Source: a virus. Taken from it: a stretch of 50,019 bases of DNA. Below the pieces are notes generated by a model. The model was not told the origin of the DNA. It saw only the letters and a list, made by a program, of their open reading frames with translations, and searched no databases. Positions 34,279 through 43,105 of this stretch are shown one piece after another; positions within the stretch are counted from its first letter, which is position 1; every line of letters begins with the position of its first letter. The stretch lies in IMG/VR virus record IMGVR_UViG_3300035698_027016, positions 1 to 50,019 of that record; one strand, 5' to 3'. Made by a program: the position numbers and the translations under genes.

Positions 34279-35146
34279 GATTCTCCAATATGAAAATGTT
34301 TCTCTGAGAATCAACTTCAATTGAGTCTATGCTTTCAGATTTAAAGACAGAAGTGATCCCCTCCCCTGACAAATTAACAACCTTAACCTCTCCACCATCT
34401 AAAACAACTATCATACCTTTATTTACTAAAAGTTTAGACGGAGCATTAAAAACAGACTTCATATTATCTAAAGGACTTCCCGATACAACTCCAATCACCT
34501 TTTCTTTGAAATTAATACTACGAATACATTTATTCCCAGTATCAGAGACGTAAATGTTCTTCCCATTAACAACAATCCCACTAGGACGACTAAAAGAACT
34601 CATATTGAACTGACTTGAAACACTAAACCTAGCTTTCCCATCTCCTATTACGCCTTCTAATGAGTTCCCAGTTACTTTAAAAATACGATTAGATAAGACA
34701 CTTGTAAAAAATAAAGATGTATTATTTGCACAACTTTTAATGAGAGTGTCGCCAGTCGGAAGATACTTACCAATACTTTCTATATATTGACTACCAGTTA
34801 GAGTTCTTACTTCTCGTGTTTTTAAATAAAACTTTCGAATCCTAAGTCCATTACCTTCTATAATAAACCCATATTTATCATTAGTGCAAATAGAAATAGG
34901 GTCGCTAAATCTGGATACATTGCTATCGCCATTAACGATATTGCTGCCATATTTTTTACCCAGCCATTCTTCATTAATTTCTCCTTTTAAATTTATCAAA
35001 CCAATAGACGACGATTCTTTTGTTAAAAATAAAATCCCAACCCCTTTTAAAAAACTAGTATCTGTTATCTGACTGGGTAAACTAAAATTTGAAAATTTAG
35101 ACACTTCAGATGTTCCGATTTTACTCTTGATAACTTTATAGTCCAT
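34268..35146 (-). CDS. NHL-type beta-propeller protein
   Basis: 292 residues. Repeated strands with an NHL-repeat signature are clearest at FSRPSGIVVNGKNIYVSDTG followed by NKCIRSINF, with weaker blades at FSDPISICTNDKYGFIIEG, NRIFKVTGNSLEGVIGDG and FNAPSKLLVNKGMIVVLDG. Five to six blades are likely. There is no signal peptide. NHL propellers bind protein or RNA; in a phage head block it may be a tail or portal-associated binding protein. TAATG couples it to the gene upstream, and its end overlaps the terminase start. Placement of a propeller gene between the RNR and terminase genes is unusual. Confidence 0.75.
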   Translation of the reverse strand: MDYKVIKSKIGTSEVSKFSNFSLPSQITDTSFLKGVGILFLTKESSSIGLINLKGEINEEWLGKKYGSNIVNGDSNVSRFSDPISICTNDKYGFIIEGNGLRIRKFYLKTREVRTLTGSQYIESIGKYLPTGDTLIKSCANNTSLFFTSVLSNRIFKVTGNSLEGVIGDGKARFSVSSQFNMSSFSRPSGIVVNGKNIYVSDTGNKCIRSINFKEKVIGVVSGSPLDNMKSVFNAPSKLLVNKGMIVVLDGGEVKVVNLSGEGITSVFKSESIDSIEVDSQRNIFILENHAG

Positions 35147-36591
35147 TATTTTCCTAAGTTTAGCCCTACAAGATCATTGTTATTCAATATTTTAACTTGA
35201 GATTCGTCAAGTCTTATAACTCTGCCATCCATAGGCTCCTCTGCTGTTCCCATAGTGTCTTTTTTTATCTTTTGGTTTTCTTTATTAAATGTAATAAACT
35301 TAACATCAACCTCCACACGGTCTTCTAATGGGATAACTTGAACCACTTGACCGATTTCTTTATAGATACTTTTAAGGTTTTCGTCCGTACATTGAACCAT
35401 AGCATTAAGATACTCTTGTTCCGTATAGCGAGAAACTGACTGGACAGATGCGACTTTATTCATACATAACTTATCAAAAAACCAAGATTTGTCCTTCCCC
35501 CTAAATGAAATATCAACTGTAGAAAGTTGCTTGCTAGGAACGTTCCATGACTCAAGTGAACAAGACCTGTCCGACTTTGGCGCATCTGGTAATTCATTTT
35601 TCTCGGTTAATAAAAGAGATCCGACATCTTCAATATAAAAATGACCGATATTATCAACAATTGGTTTCCAATATTTCTGATAAAAAGAAAGAGAATGAAA
35701 AGGACATATGTTACTTAACTCGCCAAGGGGAATAATATTATCAACATTTAACAACTTATTAACCCTAACAACTAAAATTTGCTCTTTATTATCCATATTT
35801 AAGTCAAAAACATCTATATAATAAAAATCGCCATCACATTCAATAGTATAGAACAAATCGTGAAAATGTTCAATAGCAGCACACGCTCTCCCTGCATAAT
35901 CCTCTATCAACTCTTGAACAGCTTTATTTTTAATACGCCTAACTGAACCTCCTTCTGCTGATACTACTATCATCCGTCTAGTATCAGATCCTAACAGCCC
36001 ACCAGCACCAGCTCCCCCTTCGTTTTCTTGGGGATTAATTTGCTGATTTAACGACTGAATATCCACTTCTGCCATCTTACCACCAAATTTCTCATTTAAA
36101 AGTTGTTTAAACTTCTTAAGTAATGCGATTATTTTTTTAGCCGCTTCTGCTTGGCCCTCTTTAAGGCTTGAGTTATAGGTGTTTGTTAATTCTACAATAA
36201 ATGAAGTTAAAGATTTGTGATATAGGTCTTTCTCTTCTGCGGTTGGTTGCCTTAGGCGGCGAGTAATGTCTTTTAAAATTTTTGTATAGTAATTTGCGAA
36301 AAAATCCTCAGGCTTTTCGTTAGAAACTTCAGTTGTGCTATACTCCCCTTCTGCGTAGCCGCTGCCAGCATCATAGGCAGTATGCATGATATGATGAGGA
36401 TATTGGTTAATAAGTCTTCTAGCGGCATAACACGCCTTCCAAGAGCGATCATACCCAGAACAGACAAAAGGAATAGCCCTATGATCTCTAGCAGAAGAAA
36501 ATATAGTTTTTTCTTTGTCTAGAACCAAAAAACCAAAGTCGTTATCTGTTATATTAATAGAAATATTCATAGCGTTACCTGCATTATACAT
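35146..36591 (-). CDS. Unknown protein, possibly head or tail completion
   Basis: 481 residues from the first ATG; a second ATG at 36570 (MNISINITDNDFGF) has AGG 8 bases upstream and may be the true start, since TGTATAAT overlaps the first ATG. Parts: an N-terminal domain (FLVLDKEKTIFSSARDHRAI, FVCSGYDRSWKACYAARRLI), a helical middle (KIIALLKKFKQLLNEKF), a Gly-rich linker (GGAGAGGLLG) and a beta-rich C-terminal half (DFYYIDVFDLN, HFYIEDVGSLLL, VEVDVKFITFN). One K-V-A-S site (NKVASVQSVSRY). Not recognised. Coupled by TAATG to the NHL gene. Confidence 0.65.
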   Translation of the reverse strand: MYNAGNAMNISINITDNDFGFLVLDKEKTIFSSARDHRAIPFVCSGYDRSWKACYAARRLINQYPHHIMHTAYDAGSGYAEGEYSTTEVSNEKPEDFFANYYTKILKDITRRLRQPTAEEKDLYHKSLTSFIVELTNTYNSSLKEGQAEAAKKIIALLKKFKQLLNEKFGGKMAEVDIQSLNQQINPQENEGGAGAGGLLGSDTRRMIVVSAEGGSVRRIKNKAVQELIEDYAGRACAAIEHFHDLFYTIECDGDFYYIDVFDLNMDNKEQILVVRVNKLLNVDNIIPLGELSNICPFHSLSFYQKYWKPIVDNIGHFYIEDVGSLLLTEKNELPDAPKSDRSCSLESWNVPSKQLSTVDISFRGKDKSWFFDKLCMNKVASVQSVSRYTEQEYLNAMVQCTDENLKSIYKEIGQVVQVIPLEDRVEVDVKFITFNKENQKIKKDTMGTAEEPMDGRVIRLDESQVKILNNNDLVGLNLGK

Positions 36592-36654
36592 CCTGCATCA
36601 CACTATTACTTCTTATTCCACTTAATAAAATCCTCTAAAAATCCTTTATCCCCT

Positions 36655-36933
36655 TTATCCAGTAGATATTTTGAATATTGCTTCTAAAATATTGGTTTTT
36701 GTAATAGATTCAGATTGAAATACATTTTCTTTGTTTTCTACAACACAAGCGGGAATATCGTCTATATCATTGTTTATGGCAATATTTACAGCGACTCTAT
36801 TTTTTGAATCAAATAATTTTAAATCACAAATGACGCCGCTTTCTTTAATAGCTTGACGTATTTCAGCTTCAGCACGTCTACATTCAGGACAGTTTTTTGC
36901 ATGAATCAAAAATATTTGTATGGTGCTATGCAT
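36655..36933 (-). CDS. Glutaredoxin/thioredoxin-like protein
   Basis: 92 residues. IQIFLIHAKNCPECRRAEAE places a CxxC active site (CPEC) at the first strand-helix junction, and DIDDIPACVV supplies the cis-Pro loop, the two hallmarks of glutaredoxin-like folds. It lies 9 bases downstream of the RNR C-terminal reading frame, so it probably is the dedicated reductant for the reductase. AGGTC precedes the ATG. Length is normal for a phage glutaredoxin. Confidence 0.8.
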   Translation of the reverse strand: MHSTIQIFLIHAKNCPECRRAEAEIRQAIKESGVICDLKLFDSKNRVAVNIAINNDIDDIPACVVENKENVFQSESITKTNILEAIFKISTG

Positions 36934-36942
36934 ATTGTTGAC

Positions 36943-37401
36943 CTATGAACAATGGGAAAACCCACAAACTGGACAAGAAGGACATCCATTTCTATATACC
37001 ATATCAGTAGAGCCGCAGTCAGGACATTGAGTCTGGGCCGCTTCGCCTTCCGATATATACTTTTTTAACACTCTAGACATAGCTCTCTGAAAACTAAACA
37101 AATCTCCCTCAACTCCCTTCTTGGTTATTTGCTCACAGATATACTTAATAGGAATTCCATGTCTAATTGCCAGACTTGTCAATCTAGTAAAGGCTCCAAA
37201 TTCACCATTATTAAAGTGCTTAGCAATACCCTTAAATTCAAGCCTCTCATTCTCGTCCTCTAAAGACCCTAATATTAAGTTATATTGAGTAACACCATCT
37301 ACCTTCCCATTCTTTTCAATCCAACCCGTTTTATATTTATGAGGAATAACAAACTCTTTTATGTCTCCTCCAAATATCTCATATGCTATTGTTAATAATT
37401 C
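36943..37401 (-). CDS. nrdJ: C-terminal part of class II ribonucleotide reductase (other frame)
   Basis: The frame is open from the TAG at 37402-37404 to the TAG at 36943-36945 and reads ...AYEIFGGDIKEFVIPHKYK, NGKVDGVTQYNLILG, NGEFGAFTRLTSLAIRHGIP, then a Cys-rich tail (CPDCGSTDMVYRNGCPSCPVCG). These are the last ~150 residues of B12-dependent reductases, including the redox/zinc tail. The upstream reading frame ends in VGIINNSI-stop exactly where family members continue into PYEIFGG, so the two are one gene broken by a +1 shift near 37379-37390. Only TTG at 37182 gives an internal start and would lose 70 conserved residues. Frameshift, error or programmed shift remain open. Confidence 0.8.
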   Translation of the reverse strand, partial: ELLTIAYEIFGGDIKEFVIPHKYKTGWIEKNGKVDGVTQYNLILGSLEDENERLEFKGIAKHFNNGEFGAFTRLTSLAIRHGIPIKYICEQITKKGVEGDLFSFQRAMSRVLKKYISEGEAAQTQCPDCGSTDMVYRNGCPSCPVCGFSHCS

Positions 37402-40400
37402 CTACAAAATACAGCCAATCTCCTCCACCCACTTTACTACGCTGAATATCACATTTTAGTATTTTAGGCCTGACAGGTGAAGTTGATAAAATAATATCGC
37501 TAGGGCGTTGGCCTTTTTCTATTAACTCGATAAGCTGCTTACTCGCATCATCACAATCGTCACATCGGCGCGTAATAGAGGCTGAACTAGTCAACACTCC
37601 ATCTCTTGATCCATCTCTATATACAGTTAACCCCTTACATCCGCTCTTCCAAGCCTCAAAGTAAAGGTTAGAAATTGTTTCAATAGTGACGTCTTCTTTC
37701 AGGTTCAAAGTGGAACTGATGGAATGATCTACATACTTCGTAGCTAGAGCCTGCATTTGAACTCTAGCTATAGTATCTATGTCTGCTGCCTCTGATCCAC
37801 AATATGGACTTTCTTCATACGTCTTACCAGTTACTTCAATAAACTTTTTCAACCCACAGTGCATTACCTTATAGTTCTTCCATTTGTCACCAGTCTCATC
37901 TACAAAATCTGGCTCAACATCCTCGCCATCCATTATCTTCCGTTTTCTGAAGTATTGCGCTTTAAACACTGGCTCAAATCCTGATGATGTTTGAGTTAAT
38001 ACAGAAACAGAACCAGCAGGAGGTGTAGTTAACAAACTAATGTTTCTTCTTCCGTGTTTCTTCATATCTTCCTTAATGTCCTCAGGAAGCCTATTCAGAT
38101 ACTCGTTGTCTTTTTCTAACTCATGGTTCCATACTGGGAATGGACCACGCTCTTTGGCTAGCTGTACTGATTCTCTATACGCCTCATTACGCAATATAGA
38201 ATAAATAACCTCTTCTAGTTTAAATGAGTTCTTATCTCCATACTTATAGCCCATCATGGCAAAGCAATCTCCTAAAGCGGTAATACCTAAGCCTGTTCTT
38301 CTCCCATTCTCACACGCCTCTTTAATCTCTTTCCATAAGGATAGCTCATTATGTTTAACATCATCGGACTCTGGGTCGTTCTCTATCTTTTTGATAATAT
38401 TGTTAATCTTCTCTAGCTCAATATCTACTAAATCATCCATTAGTCTCATTGCTTTTCTTACATGCTCTTTAAATAGCTCAACATTAAAGTTAGAATCTTT
38501 AATAAATGCATTCTCGACATACGATGATAAATTCAACAACATCAAAATACACGAAGACCCTGGACTCAAGGGCAGCTCGCCACATTGTAAGTTGTTCAGG
38601 TATAAGGACTTAGGCTTCCCGTCCTTAGTTTTACTTTTAAATCCACCTACAAAGAAGTTATGAAAATCATCGACTGTTCCATTATAAACATTTTCATGAC
38701 CATCTACTTCCACCGAGATAACTCTATGATTAAATAACTCTGCCTGCTCTTTTAGCTCGGTCCAAGAAGAAAAGCCATGTTTGGTTCCTAATCTTCTTGT
38801 GACGCTGCTTTCTTTACAAAATACCTCCCATTCTTTTCGCATGGGACCCCTGCCGAGTTCAAATTTGACCTTTGTAAACGCCTTTAATTGTTCTTCCATA
38901 GTAAATATAGCTTTCTTCTCACAAGACCTATTGATGCCTACAATATTCTTCTCAGTTATACCTTTTCTACTACGACAAGCACCGCTGCATTTTAAACTAC
39001 AAAAACTAATCTCTCTACGATTATACTCTTTGCGAAATGCTTTTCCACACTCTTCACACTCTCTCATAACAAAAACTGTATTATTTTCAATAAACGCATC
39101 ATACCCCTGATCTGCCATTGACTTAAGTGCCCTAACCGCTCTAGGGTCTTCATCTATATATTTTAAATTACACTCATTAGCCGCAGCCTTAGACATATCC
39201 AGCACTGTACCAATAGAATTTTTCCTCCACTCCGAAAACTCTATTGGTAGTCCGTTTTCTCTTGCATATGATTGCCAATCTCTCTTTGAAAATCGTCTAT
39301 TTAATTGTTTTGTAAGAACTATTTCATGCTCTTTAATCTCACTATCGCTAAACCCCGAATACCTTCCATTTTTTTCTCCCGATACAGCCTCTGACATTGT
39401 GTCATGATATTTTCCCCACTTTTCATTTGACCATTCTGCTTTTGCTCTTCGCATTGGGTTATTATCACCACGCATAAGGTCCCCATGGTAACGATCATGC
39501 TTTTTTTTGCTCATCACGACTAGATTCGATGGAGAATTATTTTTTGCATTGAAATCTCGATGATGAACTACGTTGCCATTTTTTATATCCCCATCAGTAG
39601 AAGATACAATCACTCTATGTTCGGCTACATTGCTCCTTTTGCCATTATTTATCCATATGTAATCTTGAGACCTAGAATTATCCGAAGGAAACATATCTTT
39701 TATACTTGCTTCAAATTTAGTTAGTATCTTTAAGCTGTCACCGCTAGCCAACTCATCAGCCTTTTTGTACTCACCTTCCGTGGTTAAAAATTTATGATTA
39801 GCAGTTACTCTTACAACTGACCCGTCATCCAACGTTACCTTGTATATTGGCTCATTATAACCAGTAACTCTAGGGTGGCGCATAGTCCTTACAGTGACCT
39901 CCCCTTTGTCATCATAACAAAAGACAGGAACATCATCTCCTTTCTCTGCTAACTCACGGATTGCTACATCTCCCCTCCCATCAGCCACATACACCAATGT
40001 CTCTCCAGATAAGCATGGATTTGTTGAACGAGTTGTATATCCAAATTTGCCATACGAATCCGCTGGGCTATTTCTTATGATATTATCCCAAAACAAAATT
40101 CCAGGTTCTGCGCTTTTATGATTCAATTCAATTAACTTGTCCCATACTTCTTTTGCCGATATTTTTTCTTTGACAACAGGGTCACTAGAGTCTACAGGCC
40201 ATCTAACCTCATACTTCTTATCTTTTTTAACTGCTTCCATAAATTCGTCAGTAACCCTAACAGAAATATTCGCTCCTGTAACCTTAGTTGAATCACTTTT
40301 AGCTGTAATAAAATTCATGATTTCTGGATGGTGAACAGATATACTCAAGAGAAGTGCTCCTCTTCGGCCTGATTGCCCAACCTCTCTAATCGTATTGGAA

Positions 40401-40900
40401 AATCGATTCATAAAAAGAGTAATACCATCAGTAGTTAATGAGCTATTATTAGTTCTCATCCCCTTTGGTCTAATAGGAGAAATGTCCATTCCGACACCCC
40501 CACGTCTTTTTGAAATCTGAGCTAACCTTTCATCTGCCCGACATATCCCACCATAACTATCAACACAATCTATAACAAAACAATTACTTACTGAAACCAT
40601 TTGATAAGGATTCCCAACTCCAAACATTGGGCTACCCTGTGGAACAATATATTTATATCTATCAAATAAATCAAAAATATCACTTTCGCTCATCGAATTG
40701 GGATATTTCTTTTCAATTTTTGCAAATGACCCAGCTAACCTTTTGTGTTTATGTTCTGGATTCAGCTCTACATACTCCGTTTTTTCATTTTTCATCAAAT
40801 ATTTTCTTGCCACAACGTCAGCAGCTAGCTCATCACCATTAAAATATGCTAAAGAAGATGCTGTTATCTCTTCTTCCGAATAAGTTTTTCTTTCTACCAT
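37379..40900 (-). CDS. nrdJ: Adenosylcobalamin-dependent (class II) ribonucleotide reductase, intein-containing, 3' frameshift
   Basis: 1173 residues including a 477-residue intein (296-772). The extein matches B12-dependent NrdJ: MVSVSNCFVIDCVDSYGGI, RRGGVGMDISPIRPKGM, GRRGALLLSISVHHPEI, NPCGELPLSPGSSCILMLLN, ALGDCFAMMGYKYG and LTTPPAGSVSVLTQTSSGFEP. It makes deoxynucleotides from ribonucleotides without oxygen or an NrdB subunit. The frame ends early with TGA at 37379-37381; the last ~150 residues continue in the next frame (36943-37401). The ribosome site is AAGGAG 9 bases before the ATG. A glutaredoxin-like gene follows. The reductase supplies dNTPs for replication of a large genome. Confidence 0.92.
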   Translation of the reverse strand: MVERKTYSEEEITASSLAYFNGDELAADVVARKYLMKNEKTEYVELNPEHKHKRLAGSFAKIEKKYPNSMSESDIFDLFDRYKYIVPQGSPMFGVGNPYQMVSVSNCFVIDCVDSYGGICRADERLAQISKRRGGVGMDISPIRPKGMRTNNSSLTTDGITLFMNRFSNTIREVGQSGRRGALLLSISVHHPEIMNFITAKSDSTKVTGANISVRVTDEFMEAVKKDKKYEVRWPVDSSDPVVKEKISAKEVWDKLIELNHKSAEPGILFWDNIIRNSPADSYGKFGYTTRSTNPCLSGETLVYVADGRGDVAIRELAEKGDDVPVFCYDDKGEVTVRTMRHPRVTGYNEPIYKVTLDDGSVVRVTANHKFLTTEGEYKKADELASGDSLKILTKFEASIKDMFPSDNSRSQDYIWINNGKRSNVAEHRVIVSSTDGDIKNGNVVHHRDFNAKNNSPSNLVVMSKKKHDRYHGDLMRGDNNPMRRAKAEWSNEKWGKYHDTMSEAVSGEKNGRYSGFSDSEIKEHEIVLTKQLNRRFSKRDWQSYARENGLPIEFSEWRKNSIGTVLDMSKAAANECNLKYIDEDPRAVRALKSMADQGYDAFIENNTVFVMRECEECGKAFRKEYNRREISFCSLKCSGACRSRKGITEKNIVGINRSCEKKAIFTMEEQLKAFTKVKFELGRGPMRKEWEVFCKESSVTRRLGTKHGFSSWTELKEQAELFNHRVISVEVDGHENVYNGTVDDFHNFFVGGFKSKTKDGKPKSLYLNNLQCGELPLSPGSSCILMLLNLSSYVENAFIKDSNFNVELFKEHVRKAMRLMDDLVDIELEKINNIIKKIENDPESDDVKHNELSLWKEIKEACENGRRTGLGITALGDCFAMMGYKYGDKNSFKLEEVIYSILRNEAYRESVQLAKERGPFPVWNHELEKDNEYLNRLPEDIKEDMKKHGRRNISLLTTPPAGSVSVLTQTSSGFEPVFKAQYFRKRKIMDGEDVEPDFVDETGDKWKNYKVMHCGLKKFIEVTGKTYEESPYCGSEAADIDTIARVQMQALATKYVDHSISSTLNLKEDVTIETISNLYFEAWKSGCKGLTVYRDGSRDGVLTSSASITRRCDDCDDASKQLIELIEKGQRPSDIILSTSPVRPKILKCDIQRSKVGGGDWLYFVGIINNSI
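38585..40015 (-). mobile_element. RNR intein with HNH endonuclease and C-terminal Gln
   Basis: Residues 296-772 (477 aa). It begins CLSGETLVYVADGRG, has block B VVRVTANHKFLTTEG, an HNH endonuclease (EHRVIVSS, GNVVHHRDFNAKNNSPSNLV, KHDRYHG, about 427-472), a four-Cys zinc motif (CEECG...CSLKC, about 615-638), a helical module (GRGPMRKEWEVFCKES) and block F ENVYNGTVDDFHNFFVGG. The last intein residue is Gln (LYLNNLQ) before +1 Cys of CGELPL, instead of Asn. Splicing would join STNP to CGELPL, the conserved active-site region. Confidence 0.92.
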
Positions 40901-40927
40901 TATCTCATTCTCCTTCCATTAAATTTT

Positions 40928-42160
40928 TTAATTATTGAGGCTAAGTGTCTTATAATATCTTACGGTGTCGCAAATAGAGAAACCTACAACTTTCTGGATA
41001 AACAATACAATATCATTTGTCAAGTTTATGTCCTCAATTTCTTTTTCACATCTTACCAATAGTTCATATCCTGTTGAAATGCTTTGAGTTACGTCCTCAT
41101 TTTTATAGCTTAAAGATTCTAGTCTTAATATAGAGTTTTTAATTTCGTCTTGGACATAAATACGCCAAGGCTCTTCTCTCATTATCCCTTTTATTTTTAA
41201 GAATCTAAGATCATATAGCTCAAATCTACTCCCAAAATTTCTTGAGATATTATGACTATGTGTTGTCGTAAAGATCTGACTGCTAGAAAAAATTTCTTTA
41301 ATAGCCCGTATCAATTCTAAATGTCTACCTGACTCAACATGCATAGCTACATTGTCTATCAAAATAATCTGAGGACAATATTCTTTATTGAGCAATGTAG
41401 AAAATGTTTTTATTATCTTTCTTTCACCCGCGCTACATTCTTTACATGATATTGTTTCGTCTGGTTTATTTACGTTAAAACTAAGAACATACTTTCCCAA
41501 TATTTCTGACTGAACAGGGTCTTCGCTCAAATTAAAAGCACCTTCGTCTTCTTCTACAGTAAACCCAGTAACAGCTTCAAACAATTTCTTAAAAACAGGC
41601 CACTGGCTTCTTTCCAATTGAAACTGGTGTAACTCTTGGTCAAACCTAGCAGAGTAATAAATTCTAGAAATGTATTTTTTAATTTCTTCAGGGTGGTCTT
41701 TTATAAAGCCTCTCTGACACAATGAAACCGTATAGTCCCCTAAAGAACTTTCAATATCTGCTGTAATAAGAAAATCCTTACCTGCCTCTACTTCTGATCC
41801 ATAGGTCATAAAGAAATCTTCAGCGGGTTTGTTTTCTACTAAACTTACCACTTTATCTGTCTGACTATTTCTACTGTGCCTTACCGACTTACCCAAATTA
41901 GCCTTTAATCGCTCTAGGTCGTAACCTTCAAAACTAGAAAATAAGATTTGAATAGTATCAAGTATTGTTGTTTTTCCACATCCATTAGGGCCAAAAAAAC
42001 ATGAGAACATCTTCGGGCTACCATTTAGTATAAAATCAAATGTGTTATTTTCAAATACTTTAAAGTTCTCGAAATGAATACTTTTTAATCTTACAACTGG
42101 AATTTCTTCTTCATTTATCTTAAAATTTGGTAAGATATCTTCAACTACTTCTTTTCCCAT
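40928..42160 (-). CDS. RecF/SMC/OLD-type ABC ATPase
   Basis: 410 residues. SIHFENFKVFENNTFDF and Walker A FFGPNGCGKTTILD (about 56-69) are typical of RecF/SMC-like ATPases. The signature motif is CSAGERKIIKTF; the Walker B equivalent is PQIILIDNVAMHVESG with Asn in place of the usual catalytic Glu; the switch His is in FTTTHSHNIS. There is no long coiled coil and no TOPRIM domain. Such ATPases act in recombination, repair or anti-phage defence; in a phage it may help recombination or counter host exonucleases. The Asn may reduce hydrolysis. Start overlaps the small gene upstream by TAATG. Confidence 0.82.
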   Translation of the reverse strand: MGKEVVEDILPNFKINEEEIPVVRLKSIHFENFKVFENNTFDFILNGSPKMFSCFFGPNGCGKTTILDTIQILFSSFEGYDLERLKANLGKSVRHSRNSQTDKVVSLVENKPAEDFFMTYGSEVEAGKDFLITADIESSLGDYTVSLCQRGFIKDHPEEIKKYISRIYYSARFDQELHQFQLERSQWPVFKKLFEAVTGFTVEEDEGAFNLSEDPVQSEILGKYVLSFNVNKPDETISCKECSAGERKIIKTFSTLLNKEYCPQIILIDNVAMHVESGRHLELIRAIKEIFSSSQIFTTTHSHNISRNFGSRFELYDLRFLKIKGIMREEPWRIYVQDEIKNSILRLESLSYKNEDVTQSISTGYELLVRCEKEIEDINLTNDIVLFIQKVVGFSICDTVRYYKTLSLNN

Positions 42161-42345
42161 TATTCTTCCCTTTTCCCATATTGCCCCTTAGTAACCGATT
42201 TAACAGCATCTATATCAAAAATCACCTCTACATCCTGATACTCTACAGGAGGTGGGGGTAATTTCTTTTTGTCTAGGTTAATTTGAGCACCTTGCGGGAT
42301 ATATGCTCTTGGTTTATTCCGTTCACTATTACTCATATGGCTCAT
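42160..42345 (-). CDS. Small unknown protein, Pro/Lys-rich
   Basis: 61 residues: hydrophilic N-terminus (MSHMSNSERNKPRAYIPQGA), a KKLPPPPVEYQDVEV stretch and a short C-terminal strand/helix (IFDIDAVKSVTKGQYGK). The ribosome site is weak. TAATG overlap with the ATPase gene suggests co-translation and perhaps a partner role. Not recognised. Confidence 0.55.
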   Translation of the reverse strand: MSHMSNSERNKPRAYIPQGAQINLDKKKLPPPPVEYQDVEVIFDIDAVKSVTKGQYGKREE

Positions 42346-42350
42346 GTTAT

Positions 42351-42806
42351 TTATATACTTTCTCTAAAATCTTCCATTAGTATTTTTTGGATTAGACTTA
42401 CGTGAAAGTAAAATGTTAATAAATTCCCTGAAAATTCTACCCCAAATTTTTTGTGACTCCAACTATTCACTACTGGAATATACTCCGCCGCATCTAAATC
42501 AGTTAATACTCTAGCAAACCTATCTATATTTTCCCTTATTAAAAGTTCACCCAAAAAATTTCCAACATAAGGGTTTAAAATTGCAGACTTATATTTCTCA
42601 TATATATTAAATTCATTTATGCCACATTCCTTGAGGGAAACAGAAAAAACTAAGTCACCAGTGTCCCGTCCCTCATGTAAATGAACTATCTCTGGAGGTT
42701 TATTTGACAATATTAAAGACAGACACTCTCTATTTAAAGTGTGCTTCATTTCTTTATTATTGTCTTTTTTCATATTCTCCCTCATCTCTACAATAAATTC
42801 TTCCAT
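42351..42806 (-). CDS. Unknown protein
   Basis: 151 residues beginning MEEFIVEMRENMKKDNNKEM, then a compact alpha/beta body (PPEIVHLHEGRDTGDLVFSV, GNFLGELLIRENIDRFARVL, GVEFSGNLLTFYFHVSLIQK). No known motif. GAGG lies 8 bases before the ATG. A TGTATAAT box is 47 bases upstream, making this the first gene of the unit that continues into the small gene, the ATPase and perhaps the RNR. Confidence 0.65.
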   Translation of the reverse strand: MEEFIVEMRENMKKDNNKEMKHTLNRECLSLILSNKPPEIVHLHEGRDTGDLVFSVSLKECGINEFNIYEKYKSAILNPYVGNFLGELLIRENIDRFARVLTDLDAAEYIPVVNSWSHKKFGVEFSGNLLTFYFHVSLIQKILMEDFRESI

Positions 42807-42852
42807 TGAATTACCTCTGTATTAGTACATTGACATTCTTATTTTCAACGTT

Positions 42853-42860
42853 ATTATACA
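42853..42860 (-). promoter_or_regulatory. TGTATAAT promoter box before the ATPase/RNR unit
   Basis: TGTATAAT on the minus strand, 47 bases before the start of the gene at 42351-42806 and right after the end of the small gene at 42868. No convincing -35. Confidence 0.5.
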
Positions 42861-42867
42861 GGTAATG

Positions 42868-43038
42868 TTAGAATTTAAACTTAATCTTAACTCCAACTTC
42901 AGAAAATTTTTCAATCTTGTTTTTCATCTCTGCTAGATTATCTTTACTTAAACTGATCTCTCCTTCGTTAGATTTAGTTCCTTTATAGGCTACATGTGGG
43001 ATAACATGACGTCCTACCCATTTGAAAAATCTTTTCAT
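42868..43038 (-). CDS. Small basic protein
   Basis: 56 residues from the ATG at 43038, chosen because GAGGG lies 9 bases upstream: MKRFFKWVGRHVIPHVAYKG, then a helix (LSKDNLAEMKNKIEKFSEVG) and VKIKFKF. Positively charged and amphipathic. A longer start at 43092 would overlap the divergent hydrolase gene. Divergent from the SleB-like gene with about 67 bases between the two starts, which must hold both promoters. Function unknown; a membrane-active or holin-related peptide is possible but not shown. Confidence 0.5.
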   Translation of the reverse strand: MKRFFKWVGRHVIPHVAYKGTKSNEGEISLSKDNLAEMKNKIEKFSEVGVKIKFKF

Positions 43039-43105
43039 TGCAGGAAACCCTCTTGTACAATTAGAAATACATAGATATAATTCTAATAACAAGAGAGAAA
43101 ATCCT

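Noticed and set aside
32500-34320. TTG start for the terminase at 34320
   Set aside because: It lacks a ribosome site and would overlap the upstream gene by 53 bases; ATG 34278 has GGAG close by.
37183-37380. Stretch between the two RNR frames as an intergenic gap
   Set aside because: Manual translation shows it is coding: it continues the RNR C-terminus upstream of the apparent start at 37182.
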